From NCBI GenBank assembly GCA_025450725.1, contig JANWLQ010000053.1:1-33619 (forward strand): 33,619 nucleotides of DNA, given 5' to 3'. The notes under the pieces are model-generated. The model made no database searches and was not told where the DNA came from. It was given only the letters and a program-made list of their open reading frames with translations. A program made the position numbers and the translations under genes. Every line of letters starts with the position of its first letter. Position 1 is the first letter of the stretch. This stretch comes from Terriglobales bacterium. GTDB lineage: Bacteria > Acidobacteriota > Terriglobia > Terriglobales > SCQP01. Shown here piece after piece: positions 1-8,664 of this stretch.

Positions 1-1353
1 CACGTCCTGGGCGGCAAGACTCCGGTCGAATTGCGCGGCACAACGCTGCTGCCGCTGGCGCATGGCAAGGCTGAGGTGCAGATTTTGCGCGGTGCGACGG
101 CCATTCATGTCGAAGTTGACAAAGTGAACCCGGCCCAACGCTTCGGACCCGAGTTCCTGACCTACGTGCTGTGGGCGATCACGCCGGACGGGCGCGCCAA
201 CAATTTGGGCGAAGTGCAGCTCCGCGGCCAGAGCGCGGAGATGAACGTGACCACCACGCTGCAGGAGTTTGGCCTGATCGTGACCGCGGAGCCATATTTT
301 GCCGTCACCCGGCCGAGCGATGTGGTCGTGATGGAAAACTTCGTGACGCCGGAAACGGTCGGCGCCACCGCTGAAGTGGAGGCCAAATACGACCTGCTCG
401 ATCGTGGAACCTACCGCCTGCACGTAGACCCCGCACAGATCACCGAACTGCCGCAGGATCCCAAGGTGCCGCTTGATTTTTATGAAGCTCAAAACGCGGT
501 GCGCATCGCGGGCTGGGTGGGCGCCTCGAACTATGCCAAAACGACCTATGAAAAGGCGCAATCGCAGTTGCAGCAATCGGAAGATTACCTGGCCCGCAAC
601 GCCGGCAAAACCCCCATTGCCACCGTCGCGCGCGAAGCCGTGCAGACCGCGGAGGACGCCCGCTTACTGACGCTGAAACGCCGCGAGCAGGAGCGTGTGG
701 CGAATGAGAAGGCCGCCACCGATGCGGCCGCCGCCGCGGCCCAGGCCGCCGCGCAGGCGGCGCAACAGCAAACCGCCGACGCCGAAGCGGCGCAACGCCA
801 GGCGGAGGCCGCGCGCGCAGCGGCGGCAGAAAACGCGGCGGCGGCGCAGCGCGCCCAGGCACAGGCCGAAGCCGCCACGCAACAGGCACAGCAGCAAACT
901 CTCGCGGCGCAACAGCAAGTCGCCGAGGCGCGCGCCAAACTGTTGGCACAGCTGAACTCAGTACTGCAAACGCGGGACAGCGCCCAAGGCCTAATCATGA
1001 ATATGTCGGACGTGCTGTTTGACCTGAATAAGGCCACGCTAGCACCCGGCGCCCAGGTGAAGCTGGCTAAGATCGCCGGCATCCTGCTCAGCTACCCCGA
1101 TTTGAAAATCCAGGTGAACGGCTATACCGACAGCACCGGCACGGACGCGTACAACCAGCAACTCTCCGAGCAGCGTGCCGCGGCCGTGCGCGACTTCCTG
1201 ACCGCGCAGGGCGTCAGCGCCAACGCCATCGGTTCCCAGGGTTTCGGCAAGAACGACCCGGTGGCCAGCAATGAAACCGCCGCCGGCCGCCAGCAGAACC
1301 GACGGGTCGAGTTGGTCGTCAATGGCGCCGCCATTGGCGGCGGCCAGAAATAA
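1..1353 (+). CDS. OmpA-family outer-membrane/peptidoglycan-binding protein, 5' partial
   Basis: The frame is open from the first base, so the start and any signal peptide lie outside the window; about 450 residues are visible. The N-terminal part (motifs YVLWAITPDGRA and TAEPYFAVTRPSDVV) is typical of acidobacterial OmpA-like proteins. The middle, about bases 640-960, is a long Ala/Gln/Glu-rich helix, very probably a coiled coil. The C-terminal ~110 residues are an OmpA domain, with LFDLNKATL, NGYTDSTG, LSEQRAAAVRDFL and QNRRVELVV, which in this family binds peptidoglycan diaminopimelate. Inferred role: an envelope protein linking the outer membrane to the cell wall across the periplasm. It ends 13 bp before the next gene, so the two may be co-transcribed. 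The domain call is firm; the specific role is not known. Confidence 0.88.
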   Translation, partial: HVLGGKTPVELRGTTLLPLAHGKAEVQILRGATAIHVEVDKVNPAQRFGPEFLTYVLWAITPDGRANNLGEVQLRGQSAEMNVTTTLQEFGLIVTAEPYFAVTRPSDVVVMENFVTPETVGATAEVEAKYDLLDRGTYRLHVDPAQITELPQDPKVPLDFYEAQNAVRIAGWVGASNYAKTTYEKAQSQLQQSEDYLARNAGKTPIATVAREAVQTAEDARLLTLKRREQERVANEKAATDAAAAAAQAAAQAAQQQTADAEAAQRQAEAARAAAAENAAAAQRAQAQAEAATQQAQQQTLAAQQQVAEARAKLLAQLNSVLQTRDSAQGLIMNMSDVLFDLNKATLAPGAQVKLAKIAGILLSYPDLKIQVNGYTDSTGTDAYNQQLSEQRAAAVRDFLTAQGVSANAIGSQGFGKNDPVASNETAAGRQQNRRVELVVNGAAIGGGQK

Positions 1354-1366
1354 GTAGAATATTGAC

Positions 1367-1645
1367 GTGACACTACTCGGCCTCATTATTCTGCTCGTAA
1401 TCGCCGGTGTGTGCGGCTCCCTTGGTGCGGGCATCGGGGGATACTCACGCACCGGCTGGATCGGTTCCGTTATACTGGGCTTCATCGGCGCGGTGTTCGG
1501 GATGTGGATCGCGCGGCAGTTGACTCTGCCCCAGGTATTCGTGGTGCAGATTGGCGGGGTGGCGTTCCCGGTTGTTTGGTCGGTGGTGGGGGCGGCGGTG
1601 TTTGTCGCCATCCTGGGACTGTTCCGCGGACGGCGCAGCGACTAG
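1367..1645 (+). CDS. GlsB/YeaQ/YmgE-family small membrane protein
   Basis: A 92-residue protein with a GTG start. It has three hydrophobic segments (about residues 2-22, 30-48 and 62-85) separated by Gly-rich turns (GSLGAGIGGYSR, GFIGAVFGMWIARQL) and ends in a short basic tail, RGRRSD. This is the pattern of the GlsB/YeaQ/YmgE family (also called transglycosylase-associated proteins), short inner-membrane proteins often induced by stress and without a settled biochemical function. The protein is slightly longer than the usual ~82-85 residues. An in-frame stop lies just upstream of the GTG, which limits start choice. The spacing to the flanking genes, 13 and 15 bp, suggests a short operon. Confidence 0.8.
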   Translation: MTLLGLIILLVIAGVCGSLGAGIGGYSRTGWIGSVILGFIGAVFGMWIARQLTLPQVFVVQIGGVAFPVVWSVVGAAVFVAILGLFRGRRSD

Positions 1646-1660
1646 CAACACCGGCAGGAC

Positions 1661-2740
1661 GTGAGCGCATCCATTCTGCTGTTGAAAGTCGCGTTGATAA
1701 CCGGTTCCGGCGGGCTCATCGGCTCCTATTGTGTCAGGATGCTCTGCCAAAAGGGCTGGCGCGTAGTCGGCGTCGACAATGATCTGCGCGCCTGGTTTTT
1801 TGGTCCCCAAGGTTCGACCGCGCCGGTGGTGAAGGAGTTGGTCTCGTCCTTCAGCAGCTACGAGCATCATGCGCTTGACTTGCGCAACCGCGCCGGGGTG
1901 GCCAACCTGGTGCGTGGCACGCGTCCCGGCTTCATCATTCATACGGCGGCGCAGCCGTCGCACGACCGGGCCGCCGGCATTCCGTATGAGGATTTCGACG
2001 TGAATGCGGGCGCCACACTCAACCTGCTGGCGGCCGCGCATGATTTCGCGCCCGAGTCGCCTTTCTGCTTTACCAGCACCAACAAAGTCTATGGCGACCA
2101 ACCCAACCGCCTGGCGCTGGTGGAGACGCCGACGCGTTACGAATACGCCGACGGGCGCGACGGTATCGGCGAAGACATGTCCATCGACCAGTGCCTGCAC
2201 TCGCTTTTCGGCGCCTCGAAGCTCGCCGCCGATGTGCTGTGCCAGGAATATGGCCGCTACTTCGGCATGCCCATCGGCATCTTCCGCGGCGGTTGCCTGA
2301 CCGGCCCGCAGCACGCGGCGGTCGAACTCCATGGCTATTTGAACTACATTGTCCGATGCGCGGTGCGGGGCGAGGCGTACCTGATCCACGGCTACAAGGG
2401 CAAGCAGGTGCGCGATCAGATTCACGCCGCCGACGTGGCCGCGCTGTTTCTGCATTTCCACGGAGCGCCTCGGGCCGGCGAGGTGTACAACCTGGGCGGA
2501 GGGCGCGGCAATAGTCTTTCGATTCTTGAGACCATTGCCGCCCTCGAGGCGCGCGGTTACGCGCTGCGTGCCAGCTACGACGACACCGCCCGGCGCGGCG
2601 ACCACATCTGCTACATTTCCGACCTCGGGAAGCTGCACGCCCATTTCCCCGGCTGGAAATTGGCCTATGGGCGGGAGGCCATTCTCGACGAAATAGTCGC
2701 GTATTTCGAGGCCCGCGCCGATGTTGCCCGAGCCGCCTGA
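1661..2740 (+). CDS. SDR-family NAD-dependent epimerase (CDP-paratose/tyvelose 2-epimerase-like)
   Basis: 359 residues, GTG start; a purine-rich stretch GGCAGGA lies just upstream. The N-terminal Rossmann fold carries TGSGGLIG (residues 14-21), followed by an acidic residue ending strand 2 (VDND, 38-41) that suits NAD(H). The FTSTNKVYGD motif (137-146) contains the Ser/Thr of the SDR catalytic set. RGGCLTGP, GKQVRDQIH and EVYNLGGG are typical of extended SDR sugar-nucleotide epimerases, and the best match I recognise is the CDP-paratose 2-epimerase (TyvE/RfbE) group. The usual catalytic YxxxK reads FGASK here (F183, K187). Residues around it are well conserved, so this may be a property of the subfamily rather than damage. 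Probable role: modifying a nucleotide sugar for surface glycan; the true substrate is unknown. Confidence 0.75.
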   Translation: MSASILLLKVALITGSGGLIGSYCVRMLCQKGWRVVGVDNDLRAWFFGPQGSTAPVVKELVSSFSSYEHHALDLRNRAGVANLVRGTRPGFIIHTAAQPSHDRAAGIPYEDFDVNAGATLNLLAAAHDFAPESPFCFTSTNKVYGDQPNRLALVETPTRYEYADGRDGIGEDMSIDQCLHSLFGASKLAADVLCQEYGRYFGMPIGIFRGGCLTGPQHAAVELHGYLNYIVRCAVRGEAYLIHGYKGKQVRDQIHAADVAALFLHFHGAPRAGEVYNLGGGRGNSLSILETIAALEARGYALRASYDDTARRGDHICYISDLGKLHAHFPGWKLAYGREAILDEIVAYFEARADVARAA

Positions 2741-2772
2741 ATTCGGCCGACCCAGCCAGATCGCCGACAAAT

Positions 2773-2802
2773 TTGTTACCCGCCCCCGCGACGTGCTAAA
2801 TT
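2773..2802 (+). promoter_or_regulatory. possible promoter for mqnD-pyrF
   Basis: In the 76-bp gap before mqnD, TTGTTA (2773-2778) and TAAATT (2797-2802) are separated by 18 bp, a weak sigma70-like arrangement. Transcription would start near 2809, only a few bases before the ATG at 2817, so the leader would be very short. This is a visual match only. Confidence 0.25.
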
Positions 2803-2816
2803 GATTGTTCCCCCGT

Positions 2817-3659
2817 ATGAAGAAGCCCCTGCAGGAAATCAAGGTCGCGCATTCCCCTGACTCCGACGACGCGTTCATGTTTTACGCGCTGGCGACCAAC
2901 AAAGTCGGAATTCCGGGAGTCAAGTTCACTCATGTTCTCTCCGATATAGAGGATTTGAACCGGCGCGCACTGGCGGGGGAGTTTGAGGTTTCGGCGGTGA
3001 GCTTCCATGCGTATCCCTATTTGCAGGATCGCTACCGCCTGCTGAACCATGGCGGCAGCGTCGGCTACGGTTACGGTCCGATGATCGTCGCCGCGCACCC
3101 GATGAGCACGGAGGAGGCGTTGAGCAAGACCATCGCCATCGCCGGCGAGCGCACCACGTCGGCGCTGGCGCTGCGACTTTGTTCGCCGGAAGTTAAAACC
3201 GTGATCATGCCCTTTGACCACATTATCGATGCGATTGTGGAGGGCCGGGTCGAGGCCGGGCTGCTCATCCACGAAGGCCAGCTCACTTACTCGGCGAGCG
3301 GATTGCACAAAGTGCTCGACCTCGGCCGTTGGTGGCTCGAGGAAACCTCGCTGCCGCTGCCGCTCGGCGGCAATGTGGTACGGCGCGATATTCCCGAGGC
3401 CTTTGCGGTCAAGCTTTCGAAGGTGTTGAAGGCGTCGATTCAGTACGGCCTCGATCACCGGGACGAAGCCCTGGCCTACGCGCACCAGTTCGCGCGCGAT
3501 ATGGACACTCACCTGGCCGATCAATTTGTGGGCATGTACGTGAATGAGCGCACCCTGGCTTACGGCGCCGACGATAAGCGCGCCATCACGGAGTTGCTCA
3601 ACCGCGCGCACCAAGCGGGGATCATTCCCGTCGCGCCCAAGCTCGACTTTCTCGATTAA
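2817..3659 (+). CDS. mqnD: 1,4-dihydroxy-6-naphthoate synthase (menaquinone via futalosine)
   Basis: 280 residues. MqnD converts cyclic dehypoxanthine futalosine to 1,4-dihydroxy-6-naphthoate, a late dedicated step of the futalosine route to menaquinone, in the cytoplasm. The protein has the periplasmic-binding-protein-like fold of the MqnA/MqnD family: an N-terminal SPDSDDAFMF (13-22), the counterpart of the SPCPND-type motif, then VSFHAYPYL (61-69) and LLIHEGQLTY (149-158). His152 sits where the catalytic His of MqnD is expected. The IHEGQLTY signature and the length favour MqnD over MqnA. A TTG four codons upstream (2805) is possible, but the ATG gives the usual N-terminus. No other mqn gene is in the window. 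It lies 4 bp upstream of pyrF, so the two are probably co-transcribed. Confidence 0.88.
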   Translation: MKKPLQEIKVAHSPDSDDAFMFYALATNKVGIPGVKFTHVLSDIEDLNRRALAGEFEVSAVSFHAYPYLQDRYRLLNHGGSVGYGYGPMIVAAHPMSTEEALSKTIAIAGERTTSALALRLCSPEVKTVIMPFDHIIDAIVEGRVEAGLLIHEGQLTYSASGLHKVLDLGRWWLEETSLPLPLGGNVVRRDIPEAFAVKLSKVLKASIQYGLDHRDEALAYAHQFARDMDTHLADQFVGMYVNERTLAYGADDKRAITELLNRAHQAGIIPVAPKLDFLD

Positions 3660-3663
3660 CACT

Positions 3664-4374
3664 ATGAACGCGGGCGAACGCCTTATCGTCGCGCTCGACC
3701 TCCCGGCGCTGGCGCCGGCGCTGCGCCTGGTGGACCGGCTCGACGGCCTGGTGTCGTTTTACAAAGTGGGGCTCGAGCTGTTCACCGCCGCCGGTCCCGA
3801 GGCGGTCACCGCGCTCGTCTCCCGCGGACACCGCGTGTTCCTGGATCTGAAGCTCTACGATGTGCCGGAGACGGTGAAGCGGGCGGCCCGCGCCGCCGGC
3901 ACGCTGGGCGCGACCTTTCTTACCGTCCACGAAGCGGGCGCGACGGTGGCCGCGGCAGTTGAGGGAGCGGCTACGACCAGCGTCGGCATTCTGGCCGTGA
4001 CGGTGCTGACCAGCATGGATGCCGGCGATCTCAGCTCGATGGGCATCGCGGGAACTGTGAATGAGGTGGTACTCAAGCGCGCCGCGCGCGCGCAGGCCGC
4101 CGGCGCCGCCGGAGTCATTGCGTCTCCGCTCGAAGCCAGCGCCATTCGAAAACAGGCAGGCGGCGAGTTCCTCATTGTCACGCCGGGCATTCGCCCTGAA
4201 GGCGGCGATCCGGGAGACCAGAAGCGTTTGGCAACGCCCGCAGCCGCGATCGCCGCCGGCGCCGATTATCTGGTGGTGGGCCGGCCGCTGAAAAACGCGC
4301 CCGACCCACGCGCCGCCGCGCAAGCGATCATCGAACAAATGCAATCCTCGTTCGCAAAACGCCCAGCCGGTTGA
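3664..4374 (+). CDS. pyrF: orotidine 5'-phosphate decarboxylase
   Basis: 236 residues. It catalyses the last step of de novo UMP synthesis, OMP to UMP plus CO2. The barrel start IVALDLP (8-14), the catalytic Asp-x-Lys-x-x-Asp set in DLKLYDVPET (D61, K63, D66), the phosphate-binding TPGIRPEGGD and the C-terminal GADYLVVGRPL are all intact. The length matches the compact bacterial PyrF group. The frame stays open upstream into mqnD, but the ATG at 3664 gives the standard N-terminus, so I chose it. It follows mqnD by 4 bp with no functional link beyond shared transcription. The other pyr genes are not here. It converges on the efflux operon across a short hairpin region. Confidence 0.95.
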   Translation: MNAGERLIVALDLPALAPALRLVDRLDGLVSFYKVGLELFTAAGPEAVTALVSRGHRVFLDLKLYDVPETVKRAARAAGTLGATFLTVHEAGATVAAAVEGAATTSVGILAVTVLTSMDAGDLSSMGIAGTVNEVVLKRAARAQAAGAAGVIASPLEASAIRKQAGGEFLIVTPGIRPEGGDPGDQKRLATPAAAIAAGADYLVVGRPLKNAPDPRAAAQAIIEQMQSSFAKRPAG

Positions 4375-4391
4375 TTTAGCTTCGTGCGCGC

Positions 4392-4427
4392 TAGTGTAGA
4401 GGGTCAGTCGCGATTTCTGACACACTA
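4392..4427. terminator. candidate bidirectional terminator between pyrF and the efflux operon
   Basis: Between the two convergent genes, TAGTGT (4392-4397) pairs with ACACTA (4422-4427), and GTCAG (4403-4407) pairs with CTGAC (4417-4421), around a 9-nt loop and with a 5-nt bulge on one side. A hairpin in the only gap between convergent genes suits a terminator for both. There is no U-tract on either side, so it is not a classic intrinsic terminator. Confidence 0.35.
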
Positions 4428-4429
4428 CG

Positions 4430-5983
4430 CTAGTGGGCGGCGACCATTTTGGTGCTTTTGGGGCGGCGCATCAGTAGCACCAATGGCGTCATGAAGAAGA
4501 AAATGGCGGCCAGGAGGAAGAAGACCTCGACGAAGCTGAGCAGGGTGGACTGCTGCTGCAACATTCCGTACACAGCGCCAAGCGCCTGGTGGCCGGCGGT
4601 CGCGGCATCGGAGCCGCTGCGCATGAAGGCGCCGGTGAGCGCATGCAGCATATTGCGATAAGCCGGATTGGCCGGGGTGAGGTGCGCCACCAGGCGGTTC
4701 TGGTGGAATTGGCCGCGCCGCGCGATCAGCGTCGTCACCGACGAAATCCCGGCGCTGGCGCCGAGGTTGCGCATCAGGTTGAACAAACTGGTGGCGTTGC
4801 CCATCTCGGCGTTGGAAACCGGATCCATCGTCACCGTCGTCAGCGGCACAAAGATGAACGCCATGGCCGCGCCTTGAATCACCTGCGGCCAAAAGATATC
4901 CCAAGTTCCCGAGCTCAAGTTAAAGTGCGAGAACGCCAGCAGGCTCCAGGAGCCGGTCAACAGACCCAAGGCGAGCAGGATGCGGGGATCCCACTTGCGG
5001 CTGAGGAGCAGCCCGGTGATGGGCATGAAAATAATCGCGCCGATGCCGCGCGGGCTGGTCCACAATCCGGCTGAAACCGCGGAGTAGCCGAGCAGAGTTT
5101 GCAGGAAGATCGGCAGCAGCACCAGGCTGCCATAGAGCACGAAGCCCAGCAGCGTCATCAGGAAGACGCCGGTGGCGTAGGTGCGGCTCTTGAATACGCG
5201 CAAGTGCACGATAGGATCCTTGACCCGCAGTTCGCGCACCACGAAGGCGGTCAGCGCGATGAGCGTGATGACGCAGAGCACGACGATGTAGTTCGAACCA
5301 AACCAATCCGCCTCCTGCCCCTTGTCGAGCACGATCTGCAGTGCGCTGATGCCGACGGCCAACATGCCGAAGCCCCAGAAATCGATCTTGCCGCCCTGCG
5401 GCTTGATGTAGGACGGGTCCTTGATGAACGTCCGCGTCATCAGGATGCTGAGAATGCCGATGGGGAGGTTGATGTAGAACACCCAGCGCCAGGAGTAGGC
5501 ATCGGTGAGATAGCCGCCCAGCGTCGGACCCAGGATGGGCGCGACCACGATGCCGAGGCCCCAGAACGCCATCGCCTTGCCGCGCTGCTCGGGGGGAAAC
5601 GTCTCCAGCAAGATGGCCTGGGAAATCGGCTGCAAGGCGCCACCGGCCGCTCCCTGCATGATACGGAATAACACCAGCAGCGGCAGCGTCGGGGCGATGC
5701 CGCAGAGCAGGCTGGCGGCGGTGAAACCGGTGACGGCGGTGATCAACAGGCGTTTGCGTCCGAACTGGTTGGCGAGCCAACCGGTGATCGGCAGCACGAT
5801 GGCGTTGGCCACCAGGTACGACGTCAGCACCCAGGTCGCCTCGTCGATCGTCGCCGATAGGCTGCCGGCAATGTGCGGCAAGCTGACGTTGACCACCGAA
5901 GTGTCGAGCACCTCGAGAAAGGTACTCAACATCACCGTGATCGCGATGATCCACGGATTTATTAGTGGTTCTTCGTTTTCCAC
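4430..5983 (-). CDS. DHA2-family MFS drug efflux transporter (EmrB/QacA type)
   Basis: 517 residues, the normal length for the 14-helix DHA2 family of proton-driven drug exporters in the inner membrane. Diagnostic motifs: LDTSVVNVSLPHI in the first helix (motif D1), WLANQFGRKRLL (motif A), RIMQGAAGGAL (motif B) and GLGIVVAPILGPTLGG (motif C, the antiporter motif). The C-terminal half is hydrophobic throughout and ends in a short basic tail. It follows the EmrA-like gene with a 1-bp gap and is last in the operon tetR-tolC-emrA-emrB, so a complete EmrAB-TolC-type pump is encoded. The substrates are not predictable from sequence. Expression is presumably controlled by the TetR protein of the operon. 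Confidence 0.92.
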   Translation of the reverse strand: MENEEPLINPWIIAITVMLSTFLEVLDTSVVNVSLPHIAGSLSATIDEATWVLTSYLVANAIVLPITGWLANQFGRKRLLITAVTGFTAASLLCGIAPTLPLLVLFRIMQGAAGGALQPISQAILLETFPPEQRGKAMAFWGLGIVVAPILGPTLGGYLTDAYSWRWVFYINLPIGILSILMTRTFIKDPSYIKPQGGKIDFWGFGMLAVGISALQIVLDKGQEADWFGSNYIVVLCVITLIALTAFVVRELRVKDPIVHLRVFKSRTYATGVFLMTLLGFVLYGSLVLLPIFLQTLLGYSAVSAGLWTSPRGIGAIIFMPITGLLLSRKWDPRILLALGLLTGSWSLLAFSHFNLSSGTWDIFWPQVIQGAAMAFIFVPLTTVTMDPVSNAEMGNATSLFNLMRNLGASAGISSVTTLIARRGQFHQNRLVAHLTPANPAYRNMLHALTGAFMRSGSDAATAGHQALGAVYGMLQQQSTLLSFVEVFFLLAAIFFFMTPLVLLMRRPKSTKMVAAH

Positions 5984-5984
5984 G

Positions 5985-7229
5985 CTATTTGGTAAATACG
6001 GTTGCTTCGACCGACATGCCCGGACGCAGCCGGGAGAGATCCTGCCCCGGTGCGAAAACCAGCTTGACCGGGACGCGCTGCACCACCTTGACGTAGTTTC
6101 CGGTGGCGTTCTCGGGCGGCAACAGGCTGAACACGGAGCCGGTGCCCGCGCCCAGCGAGTTCACGGTGGCGTGCAGCGACTGGCCGAAGGCGTCGACCGA
6201 TACATCGGCGCGCTGCCCGGCGTGCATTAACTTCAATTGCGTTTCCTTGAAATTGGCGATCACCCAGACGTCGTTGATGGGCACCACCACGAGCGCGGTT
6301 TCGCCGGGGGCGAAACGCTGGCCCAGTTCGACGTGCTTGTCCCCGACCTGTCCGTCGGAGGGGGCGGTCACGACGGTGAAATCCAGATTGAGCTGCGCTT
6401 CGGCCAAGGCGGCCTGCGCCTGGGCGACCTTCGCTTGCGCCAACTTCTGCTGCGAACGGCTGACCGCCAATTGCTGGGGGGCGCTAGCAGCGGAGCGCAC
6501 GGCGGCCGCGGCCTGGGCGATCTTGCTCTGCGCGACCTGCGCGCCGGCGGTGGCGCTGGCGATGCGCTGCTGGGCGGCGGTGGCGTTGGCCTGGGCTGCC
6601 TGCACCTGCGCCGCCGCGGATTTCGCCGCGGTGGCAATCTGGTCGTACTGCATTTGGCTGACTTCCTGTTTCGCCACCAACTGGCGGTAGCGCTGCTCGT
6701 TGTCGGAGGCATTCTGGGCATTGGCCTGCGCCTGCGATACGGCGGCCTGGGCGGCGGCATAGTCGGCGCGGGCGACATCGAGCTGACGGTTGGCGAGGCT
6801 TTCCGACGCTTGCGCTTCCTGAAGTCCAGCTTGTGCGCCGCTAAGGTTGCCACCGCTCGACGCGGCGGTAATGGGCACGTCGCTGGCCGAAGCCTTAGCC
6901 TGCGCCTGGGCGGCGAGCAAGTTGGCCTGGGCCTGCTGCAACGCCGCGCGGTAGTCGCGGTCGTCCAGCCGGAACAGCACCTGGCCAGTCTTGACGCTTT
7001 GGTTGTCGGTCACATCGACCTCGACCACGGTGCCGGCCACGCGCGGCGCGACCGCCTCGACGTGGCCCTGGATCTGGGCATCGTCGGTGGATTCGCGGTT
7101 GTGGTAGTAAAGGTAAAATGCGACGGCGCCGATCAGCAATACTGCCGCCACCCCGAGGATCACCTTTCCGCGCTTGCGGCGCGGGGCCGCGGTCTGGTTT
7201 TTCTTCTCCGTCTGTTCCATGGTTTCCAT
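5985..7229 (-). CDS. HlyD/EmrA-family periplasmic adaptor
   Basis: 414 residues. It begins with a cytoplasmic basic tail and a single transmembrane helix (about residues 23-43), followed by STDDAQIQGHVEAVAPRVAGTV, the start of the lipoyl/barrel-sandwich domain characteristic of EmrA. A long Ala/Gln-rich helical hairpin (about 90-270) follows, then the second lipoyl half (TAPSDGQVGDKHVELGQRF) and a beta-barrel domain (VWVIANFKETQL). This protein should bridge the inner-membrane MFS pump and the TolC-like channel. The hairpin is rich in repeated AQAxA units, which fits a long coiled coil reaching the outer-membrane channel. It lies 19 bp after tolC and 1 bp before the transporter. Confidence 0.92.
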   Translation of the reverse strand: METMEQTEKKNQTAAPRRKRGKVILGVAAVLLIGAVAFYLYYHNRESTDDAQIQGHVEAVAPRVAGTVVEVDVTDNQSVKTGQVLFRLDDRDYRAALQQAQANLLAAQAQAKASASDVPITAASSGGNLSGAQAGLQEAQASESLANRQLDVARADYAAAQAAVSQAQANAQNASDNEQRYRQLVAKQEVSQMQYDQIATAAKSAAAQVQAAQANATAAQQRIASATAGAQVAQSKIAQAAAAVRSAASAPQQLAVSRSQQKLAQAKVAQAQAALAEAQLNLDFTVVTAPSDGQVGDKHVELGQRFAPGETALVVVPINDVWVIANFKETQLKLMHAGQRADVSVDAFGQSLHATVNSLGAGTGSVFSLLPPENATGNYVKVVQRVPVKLVFAPGQDLSRLRPGMSVEATVFTK

Positions 7230-7248
7230 TGCTGCTGCTCCGTCCTTC

Positions 7249-8664
7249 TTATTGCGGCAAATACTGCTGATATCCGCTCACCGCCACCCCCAGCGCCTGG
7301 GCCAGCATGGCTTTGGCGAGGTTGTAGGCGTAAACGCTGGCGATATACGACTCGTCGGCGTCGGCGACCGATTGCTGCGCCTGCACCACTTCGAGGTTAT
7401 CGGCGACTCCGGCGCGGAAACGATCCTGGGCCAGAGTCAGCTCCTGGTCGGCGAGGCTCTTGGCATCCTGCGCCACTTGCACCTGCGAACGGTTGCTGTC
7501 GAGATCGAGGAGCGCAGAGCGGACCTGCAAGTCAATCTGGGCGCGCAGATCGGCCACCCGGTTGTTGGCGTCGCGCAGATGGGCTTCAGCGCGGATGCGA
7601 TCCGCCTTATACAATCCGCCGGCGAAAATCGGCAGCTGCGCGGTAATGCCGACCGCATAGATGGGGCGATTGGAATCGAGCTCGTGGCCAATATTGCCGT
7701 AATTGCCGTTAAGCGCCAGCGTGGGCAATTGTTGGTCGCGCGCGGCAGCCACCAGAAACTGCGCCGCGCGGGCCTGGGCCTGGGCGCTCCTATAGTCGGC
7801 GCGGGCCGCCAACGCCTGGCTCACCGCGCTCGACAGTTCCGGCGGCGTAAGTGGGGCGTAAGGCACAGGCGACGCCAGAGTGAAGTCCTGCTCGGGCGCC
7901 ATTCCAATCGCGCGCGCCAATTGCAGGCGCTGCTTGGCCAGCGCATTCTGCTGCGCGGTCAGGAGCTGGCGCTGGCGATCGCGCTGCACTTGCGCGCGCA
8001 CCGCGGCCAGGGCGCCGACTGTTCCCGCCTTGAGCATGTCTTGCGCCTGTTGCAAAGCAGTTTCGGCGGCGGTCAGCTCGGCTTGCGCCGCCGTGACCCG
8101 GCTTTGGTCGGCGACGCTGAGCAAATATTGGTTGGCCACCGCGAGCACGACCATTTCACGGGTGGATTGCAAGTCATCGTGCGCGGCGGCTTCGAAGCCG
8201 CGCGCCGCCCGCGTGCTCTGGAGCGCGGACAAATCGACCAGGGGGACATTGGCTGCGGCGCTGGCCTGGAAAACATCAAAGGGCCCAACGATCGGAGAGA
8301 GACCGGGAAAGCTGAAGCCGAAGGCCGCAAGATTGATCTTCTGCCGCACCTCGCCGGCTGAGGCATCCACTCGCGGCAGGAGCGCCGCCAGGGCGGTCAT
8401 ACGCTGCGCCCGCGCCTGCTCGGTCGAGCTGGCGGAGAGCAGCGCCGCCAAGTTGTTGCGCAATCCGCGCTCGATGGCATCATTCAGAGTCAACGTGATG
8501 TTGGTTCCGGTGGCCGGCGCCGGCGCCACACCCCCCTGGAGCGTCGCGGCATTCGCCGGATTCGTGAGCGGCGCCACCGGCCCGGGACGCGTCGCCTGCG
8601 CCGGCGGCAGGCCTTGCGCAGCTCCCACGGCGCCCATTGCCACAATCAAAATCAAACTCTTCAT
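7249..8664 (-). CDS. TolC-family outer-membrane efflux channel
   Basis: 471 residues. The chosen ATG gives a signal peptide (MKSLILIVAMGAVGAAQG) and has a good ribosome-binding site, GGAGG at about 8675-8679. An in-frame codon 12 residues upstream would lie inside tetR and spoil the signal peptide. Two duplicated outer-membrane efflux repeats can be seen, one around LNDAIERGLRNNLAAL (about 60-75) and one around LTPPELSSAVSQALAARADYRSAQ (about 270-295), each followed by long Ala/Gln-rich helices. LAQDRFRAGVADNLEVVQAQQ is the usual C-terminal TolC motif. The product should form the trimeric channel for the EmrA/EmrB-like partners encoded just downstream. Its start overlaps the tetR stop in an ATGA, implying translational coupling. 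Confidence 0.92.
   Translation of the reverse strand: MKSLILIVAMGAVGAAQGLPPAQATRPGPVAPLTNPANAATLQGGVAPAPATGTNITLTLNDAIERGLRNNLAALLSASSTEQARAQRMTALAALLPRVDASAGEVRQKINLAAFGFSFPGLSPIVGPFDVFQASAAANVPLVDLSALQSTRAARGFEAAAHDDLQSTREMVVLAVANQYLLSVADQSRVTAAQAELTAAETALQQAQDMLKAGTVGALAAVRAQVQRDRQRQLLTAQQNALAKQRLQLARAIGMAPEQDFTLASPVPYAPLTPPELSSAVSQALAARADYRSAQAQARAAQFLVAAARDQQLPTLALNGNYGNIGHELDSNRPIYAVGITAQLPIFAGGLYKADRIRAEAHLRDANNRVADLRAQIDLQVRSALLDLDSNRSQVQVAQDAKSLADQELTLAQDRFRAGVADNLEVVQAQQSVADADESYIASVYAYNLAKAMLAQALGVAVSGYQQYLPQ

Noticed and set aside
440-949. Long minus-strand open frame opposite the OmpA coiled-coil region
   Set aside because: It is the complement of Ala/Gln-rich codons; the composition (Arg/Pro-rich) and lack of motifs mark it as a shadow.
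6237-7646. 469-codon plus-strand open frame opposite the EmrA/TolC genes
   Set aside because: Low-complexity Gly/Leu/Arg-rich shadow of two clear efflux genes; no start signal or domain.
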